DNA of 64,000 nucleotides from Tanytarsus gracilentus. Taxonomy: Eukaryota > Arthropoda > Insecta > Diptera > Chironomidae. Below the pieces are notes generated by a model that saw only the letters and a program-made list of their open reading frames with translations, did not search any database and was not told the DNA's origin. Location of the stretch: the NCBI GenBank assembly GCA_038502055.1, contig JAXRKN010000036.1, forward strand, positions 4,402,001 through 4,466,000. Reading direction: 5' to 3'. Positions 25,836-37,000 of this stretch are shown one piece after another (within the stretch, counting starts at the first letter, position 1; every line of letters begins with the position of its first letter). The position numbers were made by a program, and so were the translations under genes.

Positions 25836-28298
25836 CGGCTGGGTGACCTACACTCAAAAGAATAAAAGAAATTTTTAATTAGAGAAAAACATTTTTTCAA
25901 ATCCTTGAAATTCATTTGAATAATGCCAAAATTTCGTTGCTAAAAAATTTCAAAGTCAAAAACGCAAAGCATTAAAAAGTTTTGATCTTCAAAGAAATTG
26001 CGTGAACAAATTGCTATGCCAAAATTCCAACACTAACGAGCGATCAAATGAAGTAAAAATTAAATGGCGGAAAATTGCTATGTTTCTTCTCGATGGTAAC
26101 CACAATTACAGGCAACAGCAGCCGAAAAGAGAAGTTTGATAAAGAGTAATTTATAGAAAAGTTTTTAGCTGTTGCCCGATGTCTAAAAAATTTCAACTTC
26201 CTCCATCGTTCAATAAGCTATTTCGATAGGAGCTTATTACAATGTCAGAGTCTTTTTAATGCCAAGAAAAAAAATGTCGAAATTTATATTATGTACTGCC
26301 ATTAAGGATGCTATTTGGGGAATATTGCACAGTCGGAAAAAAAATCAATATAAAATTGTAATCCAATAAATTTACGCTGTTTTAATATGCCAACTTTTCT
26401 CTGTCGCTGTGTGTAGGAATTTAAAAGTTTTTTAATGGAATTTTTAACAGTTGAAAAGACATAAAAGAGGATTGACGTTGCCACGAAGCCAATTGGATGT
26501 GAATTTTTGTAAAAACTTTCTTGTCTTCAGCCATAAATTTCCTTCAATATCTTTCTTTAAAACGGCAGTTTCATAAAGCATTTACATAGCAGAAAAAAAA
26601 ACTTTATTGGTGTTGTAAGAATGAGGAGAAGAACACGAAGTCATAAAAAATACTCGAGCAACTTATACATGACTTTAATTAAACATTAAACACCCGACGT
26701 CGTCTAGGGAACTTAAAAATAAAAATCATAATAATTATTAAAACTTGAACTTTTACATGTTTGTGGAGTGTTTTGGGGAGGAAGTTTTATAAAAATTCAT
26801 AGCCACGTGGCTCATTAAAAAAAGAGATTTATTTTTTTAAATGCTTTGAAAATTTCCTTTGAATTATTTGGAACATTAAAATGAAAAAACTTTTTCCTTC
26901 CCCTCAACAACATTGCAAATTTCAAACCACTTTGTGAGCTCTTAAACGGGAAAATCCGCAGCACTTTGGTATTAATCCTTTACATCGAAAAGGGCGCATT
27001 TCACCAAGTGCATTTGAGAGGAAAACTCAAATTGAATTTCAATTTTCGCTTCTTCAAGAAAAACAACATTTTTCCCGCTGGCGGTGAGTGTTGATGGTTT
27101 TATAAGAAAAACTGCTCGAAGGGAGCAAGATTAACGGGTGCAGTGTAGTGGAAGCGATGACATGAAACTTAACAAATCCCTTTTCCGTTCTACGCGTGTT
27201 GCAAGTTGAAAGTGACATCGGTGAGTGGACATTTTATGAATTTTCTCATTACTCAAAAAACCCCGGAAACATAAAAATTTGTCCAATCTTATTTGCGGTC
27301 TTCCTCATAAAAATTGTCAGAAATACCCTCAAAGTAAAAAAGTTTAATAGTCACGGTAATCTCTTCCACTAGAAGAGCAGTGGTTGATGCTGCTATATGG
27401 CTGCTCCCTCGATATGAATGATTTATGATGTTAATATTAACTTTGACAAAAATCTGTCTCGTAAAAGTCGAGAAATGAAAAAAAAATATTCTTCTCGGTT
27501 ATTTTGAGGCAAGTTTGCTTGCTGAATGAAAAGCGACATGTACTTTATGTCTTATATTATATGTGTGTGCCTCTTACTCGGTATAAAAGGCAAACATATT
27601 ATGGTAAATTTTGTAAATCTGCAATTTTCCTTTTCTGCCTTTTTTCCCTTAAATTCACGTTTGCTTCTCTCTCAGTTTTTTCTGAAAAATGAAAAAATTT
27701 GCCTTGCGGTACATGAAGCAAATATGGATGGTATAAGAATGAAACTTGTTTCCTTGTATATATTCAACAGCTTCCCAATATTGCCTCCACTAGATCTTCC
27801 GATGTGTCGTTTTATTTCTTGGGAGATTGAACAGCAAACATATGACGTGTATCACATGAAAATTTAGATAAACGACAACATTTTCGTTCCATCGATTTTG
27901 GGGGTTGCGAAGTATTTTGCATGAGATTTAATTTGAATTTTTGAAGCTTTTTAGATTTAGAAAGTTGTGAGATTTCAATTTAAGGCTCGAATTACACTTA
28001 TTTAAAGAAATAATTTTAAATTAAACGTTCTTTTTGAATTAGTGAGATTAAAAACTTAATGAAGATTCATCGAAAAAATGCTAAAAAAATTAACAAGATC
28101 ACCGAAAAATTTCCCTTAATAAATGACTCAAAGTAACATCAAAAAGGATTTGCTTGCATTTTGATGAAGAAGAAGTTTTACGACATGACATCAATGTATA
28201 AATATTTCAAAATATGTTTGGATTTGTAAACGTGACATGAAAGTTGATAGGTACTGAGCACCCTGGAAAAATATATCTGTATATTTTTTGATACCATT
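25836..28298. other. Gene-poor AT-rich region
   Basis: No supported gene. The longest frame (27526-27867, +) has a hydrophobic start but no other gene evidence. A TATAAAAGG at 27582 has no initiator at the expected distance. Confidence 0.4.
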
Positions 28299-29060
28299 CA
28301 CTATGAGATAATTTCATTCAAACGTGTGCAAGTTTCTTTAAAACTCGTTAAATTTAGCTTTAAGTTTGTATTAAAATTAATTCCCTTTACTCGATTAAAA
28401 GCTTGATACTGTAGCTAATAAAAAATATCATTTCGAAAATTGTATCCTTAACATTACCAGCTCCACGAGGTTTTATGTGATTTTCAATACAAAATTACCC
28501 TTTGGTATAAGTCGAAATATCTCTAAATGTGAGAACATTCAACATTCGATGATAATTAGACTTCAAATGAGAAAAGTCATATCTATCAAACTGCATCAAT
28601 AGATTTTGGAAATTAATAGGAAATATCAAGCTGTGGTTCCTCAAAGTTTCGTAAAATTCAGCATTAAAATACTTCTGCGGAACCGAACAGAACCGACATA
28701 TGAATATCAGAAAATGTAGATAGATACATGCAAATTTTTATATAAGTGATGCGGGAAAAAGGGAAATTGGTATTTATTTATAAAATGCATATTTTGCAAG
28801 GAAAATTTATTGAAATGCTTTCTAATCATTGAAAGTTAAATTAGTAGGTAATGAATTTTTTATTGATGCTAACTTTTTTTTGAGTTGCAGCTAGTAGGAG
28901 GTTGGGATTAACTTAAAATTTGATTTTGAGTGATAGAAAACTAAACCCTCGAAAAATTTTATATTTTCAAGGAAAAAAATATTTTTTACTCGAAAAATAA
29001 ATTTGATCTTAGTATTCGAAATTTAACTTGCGCACGTTTGAATGAAATTATCTCATAGTG
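28299..29060. mobile_element. Non-autonomous DNA transposon with CACTATG ends, Transib-like
   Basis: The left end begins CACTATGAGATAATTTCATT at 28299. Its reverse complement ends the element at 29060. The inverted repeats match at 35 of 36 positions. The direct repeat CCATT flanks both sides (28294-28298 and 29061-29065), a 5-bp target-site duplication. Ends starting CAC(A/T)ATG with 5-bp duplications are the hallmark of Transib transposons, relatives of RAG1. The 762-bp interior has no transposase frame, so the element would need a transposase supplied elsewhere. That it is a mobile element is well supported; the Transib assignment is by end motif and duplication length only. Confidence 0.75.
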
Positions 29061-29065
29061 CCATT

Positions 29066-32000
29066 GCAGACTATTTTCTTTTCTAGCCATTCATGTGTCT
29101 AATAATAATATTTCTCTTTAGGTTCCACACTATGCCAACATTATTTGAAGCATGAGAGATTTTCGTGAGCACATGATGATGAATCAAAAACTTTTTCCCA
29201 TTTCCCGTATCATCGTCATCGTTATCTTAGAAAAGAAAAAATATTATTTTTAAAACCAAAAGAAAAACTAACAGATTTTAAATTATTTTCATTTCTTTTT
29301 GAACGGACATCTACTTTCTACCTCAAAAGCTACTTCACAAGCATTTCCGTTCTCTTTTCAATTCACTGAAGCGCTTGCCATAAACGAATAAACTTTTGTG
29401 CTAAATGCAAGATGAGTGGAGAAAAATTAAAACACAAAGGATTCTTTTCGTATAATCACATGAAGAGCTTTTGAAGCATTTCAAGTCAAGTGTGATGCTT
29501 CACAGAGGACGAGAATGGAGGACACTTCTGGTGTACACTAAGGAGAGAAAGGAACTCGTTCAACGTGAAATGCAATTAAAATGTCGTTTATCAAAGTGAG
29601 ATTGTAGCATGTGACATGTATTTAATAGTTGTTGTTGTATTTTAAAGACTTGACATTAATTTCCAAAGAAAAAAAGTAATTTTATTTACTGAATGAAATT
29701 GACTCAGTAATTGTTGTTTACTCAAAATTATTACTTTTGCGCATATTCTTTGCATATATTTTTTCTCGCCCTCGTTACATGATGATAAGCAGATATGAAA
29801 ATTGACGAAAGAAGTGGATGAAGATGGAAAATGTTCTTTCAAGTCGGATGAATATGAAGGAAGTATTTCAAGATGAAAAACATGAAAGGAATCCACGAGA
29901 TAACGATGACTAGCATTTTTTTCCTCTTTTTTGGGGGAAATGCTTTTAAGCACCATCCATGTGTGCGTGAAGAAATTTTTTCGAAAAAATTTGTCAAAGA
30001 AAATTGCGAGAGAAAAAACGAAATTGAATTTTGTTGAGTGGTTTTTAGAAACTACTGAATGGATTTGATTTTTTTCTAACATTGAACATTCAAAAAACTT
30101 TCAAATTTTTTGCAATCGTGAAATGCGCATTGTTGTCAAAACCATACGAACCAAATTCCTTTAATGTGACCTTAAAAATGTTTGTCATGACTCTTGCTCT
30201 CTTTTTTTTGCTTCTTTTTCAATTTTGCTACCTTTCCTTCTTATTCTTATTATTTTCCTGCTGCCTAGGCGATGTTTCGGCACAAGAAGACAAAATATAC
30301 TTCGTCGTATGTGTGTTTAGCAATAAAGTTTGATTATTATTCGAGTCACGGTTAAATTATATTCCATCCCAGGGTTCAAATGATGGCAAAATACTAAAAT
30401 AATGGATTAACGTGCGTTTCTAAGGATCTTCTACTTTCTTCTTCTTTTGTGGCACGTTTGTGGCGTCGTCAAAAAGTAATATTGATGATATGAAGTGTCT
30501 TTAAATCTCGTGTGCATAACTTAATATTTCTTTTGTTAAAGTTGACCACGTGTGGCGTCATTAATATTCATGTGAATTAAATTACATGAGGTGTGCGAGT
30601 GCCGCAATCAACCCTCCGAATTGCACTCAATATTTTATTGTTTTTCTCTTTTGTTCAAAAATTCACCAAAAAAAAAATTAAAAAACAATAATTTAAATAT
30701 GACCCTGAAAACTATTTACAAGAGGGCGAGAAGTTAAATATGAAATTTACTAAATACCTCACATCTGCCCAACTTATACATTTAAAATGCAAACACGGTA
30801 GAGTGATTAAAATAAATCACATCTAATTGAAGCTAAGAGGTGTTTTCTGTGCAATTGCAATCGAAATATTTTTAACAGCTCGCAAAATTTAATTGGAGGG
30901 TGCATTTTAAGTGCGACATATGTGAGTGTGTAAATATTTGATTTCAACTGGAATATAGTGAGAAGTTGATGCAAGAGGTGAAAACTATGCACAATTATTT
31001 TGTGTTTTTCTAAATATCATAAAGCATAAATTTTTTAGCTTAAGAATTAAATAATTTTTAAAAACTGAGGAAAAAATTCCATCCTTGTTTTTATCAATCT
31101 AAATAACATTTCATAAATCGATATGACTTAGCATCTAAATTTGAAGCATTTACGTCACAAATACCCGACAGTGGATTTTCGGAAAAAGCAAACTAGTTCT
31201 CTTATGTAAACACATTGAGAATGATGCGTAACAGGATTATGCGACAGATCTGTCGCATTATATTGGAAAGGACAAATTACTTTCACCATGCTCTCGCACA
31301 TAAGCTGGACCCTTTTTTTCTCGTCAACAACACATTCCGACCCCCGTCTTGATCCTAGACAAAACGAATATTTTGTTCGCAATGTTTACGTAATTTCAAA
31401 TATGATAATGAAGGGATTTGCTTGTCACGTCAAAGTCGTCAAAAAAGTTAAATTTGTACCAGATTTATTTTCTTCGAAATTATTTTTTGTTACACATTGT
31501 TGAATTAAGGGGGATTGAATTTGAAATTTTCATTCACCAGCTCAGCATCGAGTGATCGCATATAGAATAGAAATTAGAGATTCACATAAATTTCCATCGT
31601 ATTCGGAAGCGGAGATTGCACATAAAGTTTTTCTTCTCTATGTAAATCCGACACTCATGCGAATGAATAATGAGGAAAAAAAAGTGGATATGCGCGTGGT
31701 AATCGCGTGTCAATTTTTATAATTGCTTCACACGAATTTGCATATCAGACGCGAGGACATGAAATTGAATTAAAAGGATTGAAGTGAGGATTTGTAGTGT
31801 GCAATGCTAAAGGGATTTTAATTATGTAAAGTTGAAATCAGAGAGAAATGTAAATAATGTCAAAAGGATTTAAAATTCTTTAAAAATTGTCTGAATGGAT
31901 TTAATTCTGATTTAAATTATTTTATATAAAAATAATTTCAAGTTAATGAAAAACTTTAAACTTCGACTGCATATAATTGTTTACGATGTCATCTACGGTA

Positions 32001-32917
32001 ACTGTTGCATACTTCAAGTCGATTTCCTTCTTCCATCATTTCACTTCCCTCTCTTTATATATTTTCTGATGTTTAATTACCCAAGCAGAGTACTTAATAT
32101 AATTACGCCAATTAAGCGTCGCTTTTCCTTTGTTTCCTTTCTTCCACTCTCTCGTTGTCGATGTAAATGGATGGAAAATTGATATTATGCGAGATGCAAG
32201 ACGTACATGTATAAGAATGGCACTCTAATGCGATCCGAGGAAAGTCTTAGAAGAGATCTTCAAAAGATGAAAGTTCACTTCTAAGTGGAAACGACTTCGG
32301 AGATAGTATGCGGAGGAGACAAAAACCTCGGATATAAAGATATTTTATGGCTTAACCGAGAAAAGCACTCGAGGAGGAGAAAAATAATTTTTCCTTTTGT
32401 TGAAGACTCCGAGATATAGAGACTTTTATCTTAATTGAAAAACTTCATTTTAGTCGCTTAATGAAGTGCATAAAGTAAGAATGAATTGAATCATGAGATG
32501 TAGAAAATGCGGAGTGAGGTAGGAAAGACACGAATAAATCTCAGGAATCTCATCTTATGTAGAGTGAATGAACTGGAATGGAAATTTAATAATAAGCAAT
32601 ATTGCTTATCATAACGTATAAAAAATTGAATTAAGCTTCATTATTGCGCTATTCAAGTGGAAAATAAAAATTTATCATAAAAGTCTCTTGAAAGTAATTG
32701 AAATTCAATTTTGAATTTGAATTTATTGCGAATAAAAATAATAACTGAATCTTTTTGAGAGCGTTCAAATATTTTTTAAATACTTAACAAAAACATTTAT
32801 TTTGTGACCAGACTTTATACATTTTTGGAAAAGCACTCAGTTAGCAATAAAAATTTACCTAAAAAATTTCCCAAGTTTGAGTTTTGTAATTTATAATTGC
32901 GTAAAGTCATTTAATTG
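29066..32917. other. Gene-poor AT-rich region
   Basis: No supported gene. The 146-residue frame at 29642-30082 (-) has the Phe/Lys/Ser-rich composition of chance frames. A 20-bp palindrome at 31239 and a coding-like fragment at 32207-32419 are noted separately. Confidence 0.4.
31239..31258. repeat. Perfect 20-bp palindrome
   Basis: ATGCGACAGATCTGTCGCAT reads the same on both strands. In a 64-kb window such a perfect 20-mer is not expected by chance. It could be a dimeric-protein binding site or a remnant inverted repeat; nothing around it settles which. Confidence 0.6.
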
Positions 32918-32995
32918 TGATAACGTGATAACAATAAGATTATTTTTAAAATCTTATCAAACTTTATCGGGTAATAAAACTTTTCCAAGATAAGG
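32918..32995 (+). promoter_or_regulatory. Cluster of five GATA-type sites upstream of the serine protease
   Basis: Within 78 bases lie TGATAA (32918), TGATAA (32926), CTTATCA (32953), TTATCG (32964) and AGATAAGG (32988). The cluster sits immediately upstream of the TATA box. GATA factors drive midgut expression of digestive enzymes in flies, so a gut enhancer or proximal promoter is a reasonable inference. Confidence 0.6.
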
Positions 32996-33007
32996 ATATT
33001 CTACGAC

Positions 33008-33044
33008 TATAAAAGCTGTGGTCAATGTTGAAATGGTTCACAGT
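33008..33044 (+). promoter_or_regulatory. TATA box and initiator of the serine protease gene
   Basis: TATAAAAG at 33008-33015 is followed by ACAGT at 33040-33044, an arthropod initiator variant, at a spacing that fits polymerase II. Transcription would start near 33042. This rules out the ATG at 33018 and makes 33066 the first ATG, with a 24-base leader. Confidence 0.75.
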
Positions 33045-33065
33045 TCGTCGGTACTTGCCTTAAAA

Positions 33066-34031
33066 ATGTTTCGTTTATTGATTGTCTCAACATTGGTTGC
33101 CCTCGCTTTTGGAGCTACTGTTCCTGATGCCACGGAGTCGGAAGAATTCAAGCAATGGTCAGGAAGAATTGTTGGTGGTACAACTGCCACACCTGGACAG
33201 TTCCCATATCAGACTTCGATGAGAAGCGCTGCTAATGCTCATTTCTGCGGTAAGAAGTGTCAAAACTGAAGTGAAAAAGTGGATTTAAATAATTTTCTCA
33301 TAAAACAGGTGGATTCATTATTACCAACAACTGGGCGGGTAGCGCAGCTCATTGTAGGATGAAGCAATTTGAATATTACAAATTTAGTTTTACTTATTTT
33401 AAGAAATATTTCAGGCACCATCAACCGTACCCCTGCTAACACTGTTGTCGTTGTTGGAGCTCACAATCGTATCACAGGAGGAATTTCACATCCAGCAAAT
33501 CTCATTAGAAACCATCCAAGTTACAGCGGTGTTACATTGGCATTCGATATTTCAATGGTTCGCGTTACAACACCAATTGTTTTTACTGCTACAGTCGGAC
33601 CTGTTGCTTTAAGTCACGAATTCACTGAAACACATGTTGGCGCACAAGTTTCTGGATGGGGTCAAACTACACACCCAGGCTCTGCCGCTGAATTCCTTCA
33701 ATTCTTGGTTTTGGACGTCATCACTAATGTAGATTGTCGCTCACGTTTAACAGTCACAAATGCCGCTCGTGTCGGAGACTCGACCATCTGTACATTGTCA
33801 CCGGCCGGACAAGGGTGAGTGCTTTAAAAATTAATTTTTTCATGATTGATTAAATTTATAAATTTTTCTAGACTTTGCATGGGTGACAGTGGCGGTCCAT
33901 TAACTATTGGTAATAGAGTTATCGGAACTGTCTCATGGGGTGTTCCTTGTGGAACTGCTGCACCAGATATGTTTGGTCGTATCTCATCAGGGGCAGCTTG
34001 GATGGACGAACAGATCAACGCAAACCCTTAA
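33066..34031 (+). CDS. Secreted chymotrypsin/brachyurin-like serine protease, 262 residues
   Basis: This is an S1 family endopeptidase, probably digestive. The exons are 33066-33249, 33309-33353, 33415-33814 and 33872-34031, all GT-AG and in phase. A signal peptide (1-16) and a short propeptide are followed by activation cleavage after Arg34 before IVGG. The catalytic triad is intact: His76 in AAHC, Asp121 in FDIS and Ser216 in GDSGGP. The residue six before the serine (position 189, chymotrypsin numbering) is Gly210, not the Asp of trypsin. The position equivalent to 226 is Asp242 (APDMFGR). Gly189 with Asp226 is the pocket of crab collagenase (brachyurin), which implies broad specificity. 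The length is typical for the family. No tandem paralogues are visible in the window. Expression in the gut is inferred from the promoter GATA sites. Confidence 0.95.
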
Positions 34032-34054
34032 AACTTTTTAAATAGAAAAAAGTA

Positions 34055-34060
34055 AATAAA
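34055..34060 (+). terminator. Polyadenylation signal of the serine protease gene
   Basis: AATAAA lies 24 bases after the stop codon, giving a very short 3' UTR, as is usual for highly expressed small secreted proteases. Confidence 0.7.
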
Positions 34061-37000
34061 ATTTGTTTAAAATGAAAATACATTAACATTCGTACGTTTC
34101 ATTTATTATATCTCATAAAATAATAAGGGAATTTATGAAGAGGAAATGATAAAGATCGACCTTGGAACTACTGAATGTGTTCATAGAAAAAAATGATTGC
34201 AGGTTATCAATTTGAAATTGGGAAACCCCAAAATTATCACATGCGATATTTACAGGCGAGTGAACGATAACATTTTCAGATCTTTTAAGCCATTAATTGA
34301 TTTTTAATTTTTATATTGCTCTTGTTATCAACTAATTCTTAATAATTGAACAAAAATTTAATTTTAATCCTTTTGAAGTGGAAATATTTTTCACCCCAAG
34401 TACGAAAAATTTCGTTAAAATCTTCGGCTTATTAACTTTACTTAATTATCACTTGACTACATCTATCGGGCTAATAATTTAATACAGTCTGTGATTCCAA
34501 TTTCAATTTTCTCTGCGTAAATTTAATAATCACAAGAGAATCACTTTACGCTCTTCGAGAAATGAATTCAATTACAGACTAGAAATATTTTTTGATGTTG
34601 TTGAAGGCATTATTAAATCTCGAATGCAGTCAAACTTTGACTTTCGAACGATATTCGAGACTTCAGAGACTTTTCGTGAAAATTACATGTTTTGCCATCA
34701 ACATGCATTTCAACCCCTTTTACACATAACCGAAAAATAAAAATTTTGCAAGAGAGAAATTCGCACAACAAAGCATAAAAGGAGAAAATTGAATGTGATT
34801 TAAATCAATTACAGACGAACTACGACGCCCTGTCATTTTCATGCATACATACAGAAACATGATATTTATATTTTTGGAGGAGTACGACAAGCAAAGTGAA
34901 TGCGTTGATTAAAGGCTACGGCTTTGATCAAAGGAGAGTGAGAGATGGGAATTTGACATGTTCAGGAAAGAGTCTATGAATTCGCCTTTTTATCGTTCAG
35001 CTATTTTTAGATGTTTTTTCAATTTTACGACAAAGGCGGAAGTTGTTAATATTTTTTACACCAAGGGTTGAATTAATTTAAAAATTTTAGAAACAAGCGA
35101 CATTGATTTATTTTTATATCAGATTACTTTTCAAAATCAGCTTATTATTAAATTTAAACGACAAATTTATTCAATGTCACCACCCATTGTAAAAATTTCT
35201 TAATAATCGCAATACACACGGGAACGTTATTTTCAGCCCACCCAGAAGTCACTTTTCAACATTGTTATTATGTCGTTCTGAAAGTCATAATTAATTTTTC
35301 CCCCAAGTTCTCAGCTTTCCTATTAATATTTTTTTCTCACTCTCTTTCGCTCCCCTGAGCCGGTAGGTGGTCGTGTTGTTCTGCCGTTTTTTTAAAGAGA
35401 GTCAAAAACTTATATTTAAATTTATTGCGGAAGCCTTAGCACTCTCTAGCTGTTGTTTCTTGTTATTGTGCCGAGAGAAGGTCGCCATTGCCATAATTAA
35501 GACTACATGAGTCTCAATTTCACTCTCATTGTGCCACCCTCTTCAGCGGTTGTTTATGAAGTCTGGACACGAAAATGTCTTTTTATTATGCGAAAGAATT
35601 ATTTTTTTGCATTAGTCATGAGAATTAAGCGAAAAATTTAAATTTTCATTCAAGGGGAGAAAATTTTAAAAACTGAATTAATAAATTTTAAAGAAATTTT
35701 GACATTTTAAAATTCTAAATTATTTAAATTAGCTCATATGAACATTGAATATGTTGCGGTTAGGAGACTGAAAGCCTCAAAAAACGCCAGCAGAAGCATT
35801 CATTATTAATTTTATGTTTACACGGACATTTTAATTCATTGTTGTTTGTTTCGAGTTATGAGCATTGCATGCTTTTAGGTATTAATTATGACTGCTATTG
35901 TGATATCTGATCTAACCATGAACTCTGCCGCTATATTGACCATTTGAGAGCTATTAAAATGCAAATTGATACTTTTGTGGCTTAAAATTTTCATTTTTAA
36001 CTCTACATGAAATTTTATGTTTATCGAGGGCTCGAATTGCGGTAAATAAATTAAGAGATTTTTGGAAAGGGTGAATATTTCTCGATGATAAATTGATATT
36101 TATTTTCGCAGCTTTTTATTCCAAAATATTTGCAAAGACTTTTTCTTTTCAAGTGATACAACCAAAAGAGTATGAAAAATGATTTACAAACAGAACATTT
36201 TTTTTGAAGATAAATTTTTCTCAAACGACAGAGAATTTTTGTGTTTGCTTGTGTTGTTATTTGATATTTTAACGAGCATTCATGTATCATGCTGGTTTGC
36301 CTTCATGCTTTCACTGGCGAACTTTAAAGTTTTCGTTTGACGATTTTAACATTTTTTAATGCTTTAAATGTTGGCTTAAAGTTTATTTAAATTTCATTGA
36401 ATATTTTTTTTAAAATAAATTTCATCATTAAGTTTAAAATTTCCAATCAAGCTTAAACAAGTGCAATTTTTTCGTAATTTATATTCAGATTTCAGGTATT
36501 CTAAAATGTTATTTCTGAATTTTTTTACATGTCATTTTATTTTTTAAAAACAGTACGAGAAAAAAGTAAAAAGATCATAATTGGCATGACGTCATTGTTT
36601 TCTCGTCTTAAAGAAACAAACAATGATTGTGAACAATAAAAGGAGCTCGAGAATTTTAATGATGTCGCCTTATCAATTTTGCTTCAGCGACAGAAAACAG
36701 ATCAAAATTCAAAGGAATGACCATTCGTTTAATGATTATTAAAAAAAGCGATAATAAGCTGCTGGGTGATCAAAAATTGAGTGAGGGGATATTTTGTAGG
36801 ATTTGTAACCTATAAAAGGTGTAAATCATTTGATATTTATTCTAAATAATATTTTAGAATGTTTCGAACCCCAAGTAAAAGACTGCAATTTTATGGCCAA
36901 AATATTTAAGTGTGGAAAAATGCCAGATGACTCATCCAACTGTCTCCAACACTAAATGCAAGCGAATATTCCCCTTCATAGTTGACACATCGAATCTGTC

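Noticed and set aside
25651..25857. 68-residue minus-strand ORF in the CTGCAG array
   Set aside because: Its peptide only reflects the tandem repeat.
27526..27867. 113-residue + strand ORF with hydrophobic start, and a TATAAAAGG at 27582
   Set aside because: The TATA motif lies inside the frame with no initiator downstream. The rest of the frame has no recognisable features.
29642..30082. 146-residue minus-strand ORF
   Set aside because: Composition is that of random AT-rich DNA (Phe, Ser, Lys, His). No promoter, splice or domain evidence.
33018..33065. Longer N-terminus for the serine protease starting at 33018
   Set aside because: The TATA box at 33008 and initiator at 33040-33044 place transcription start after this ATG. 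The peptide from 33066 is a normal signal peptide.
36587..36594. TGACGTCA palindrome as a cAMP-response element
   Set aside because: A single 8-mer in non-coding DNA with no nearby gene is weak evidence of function.
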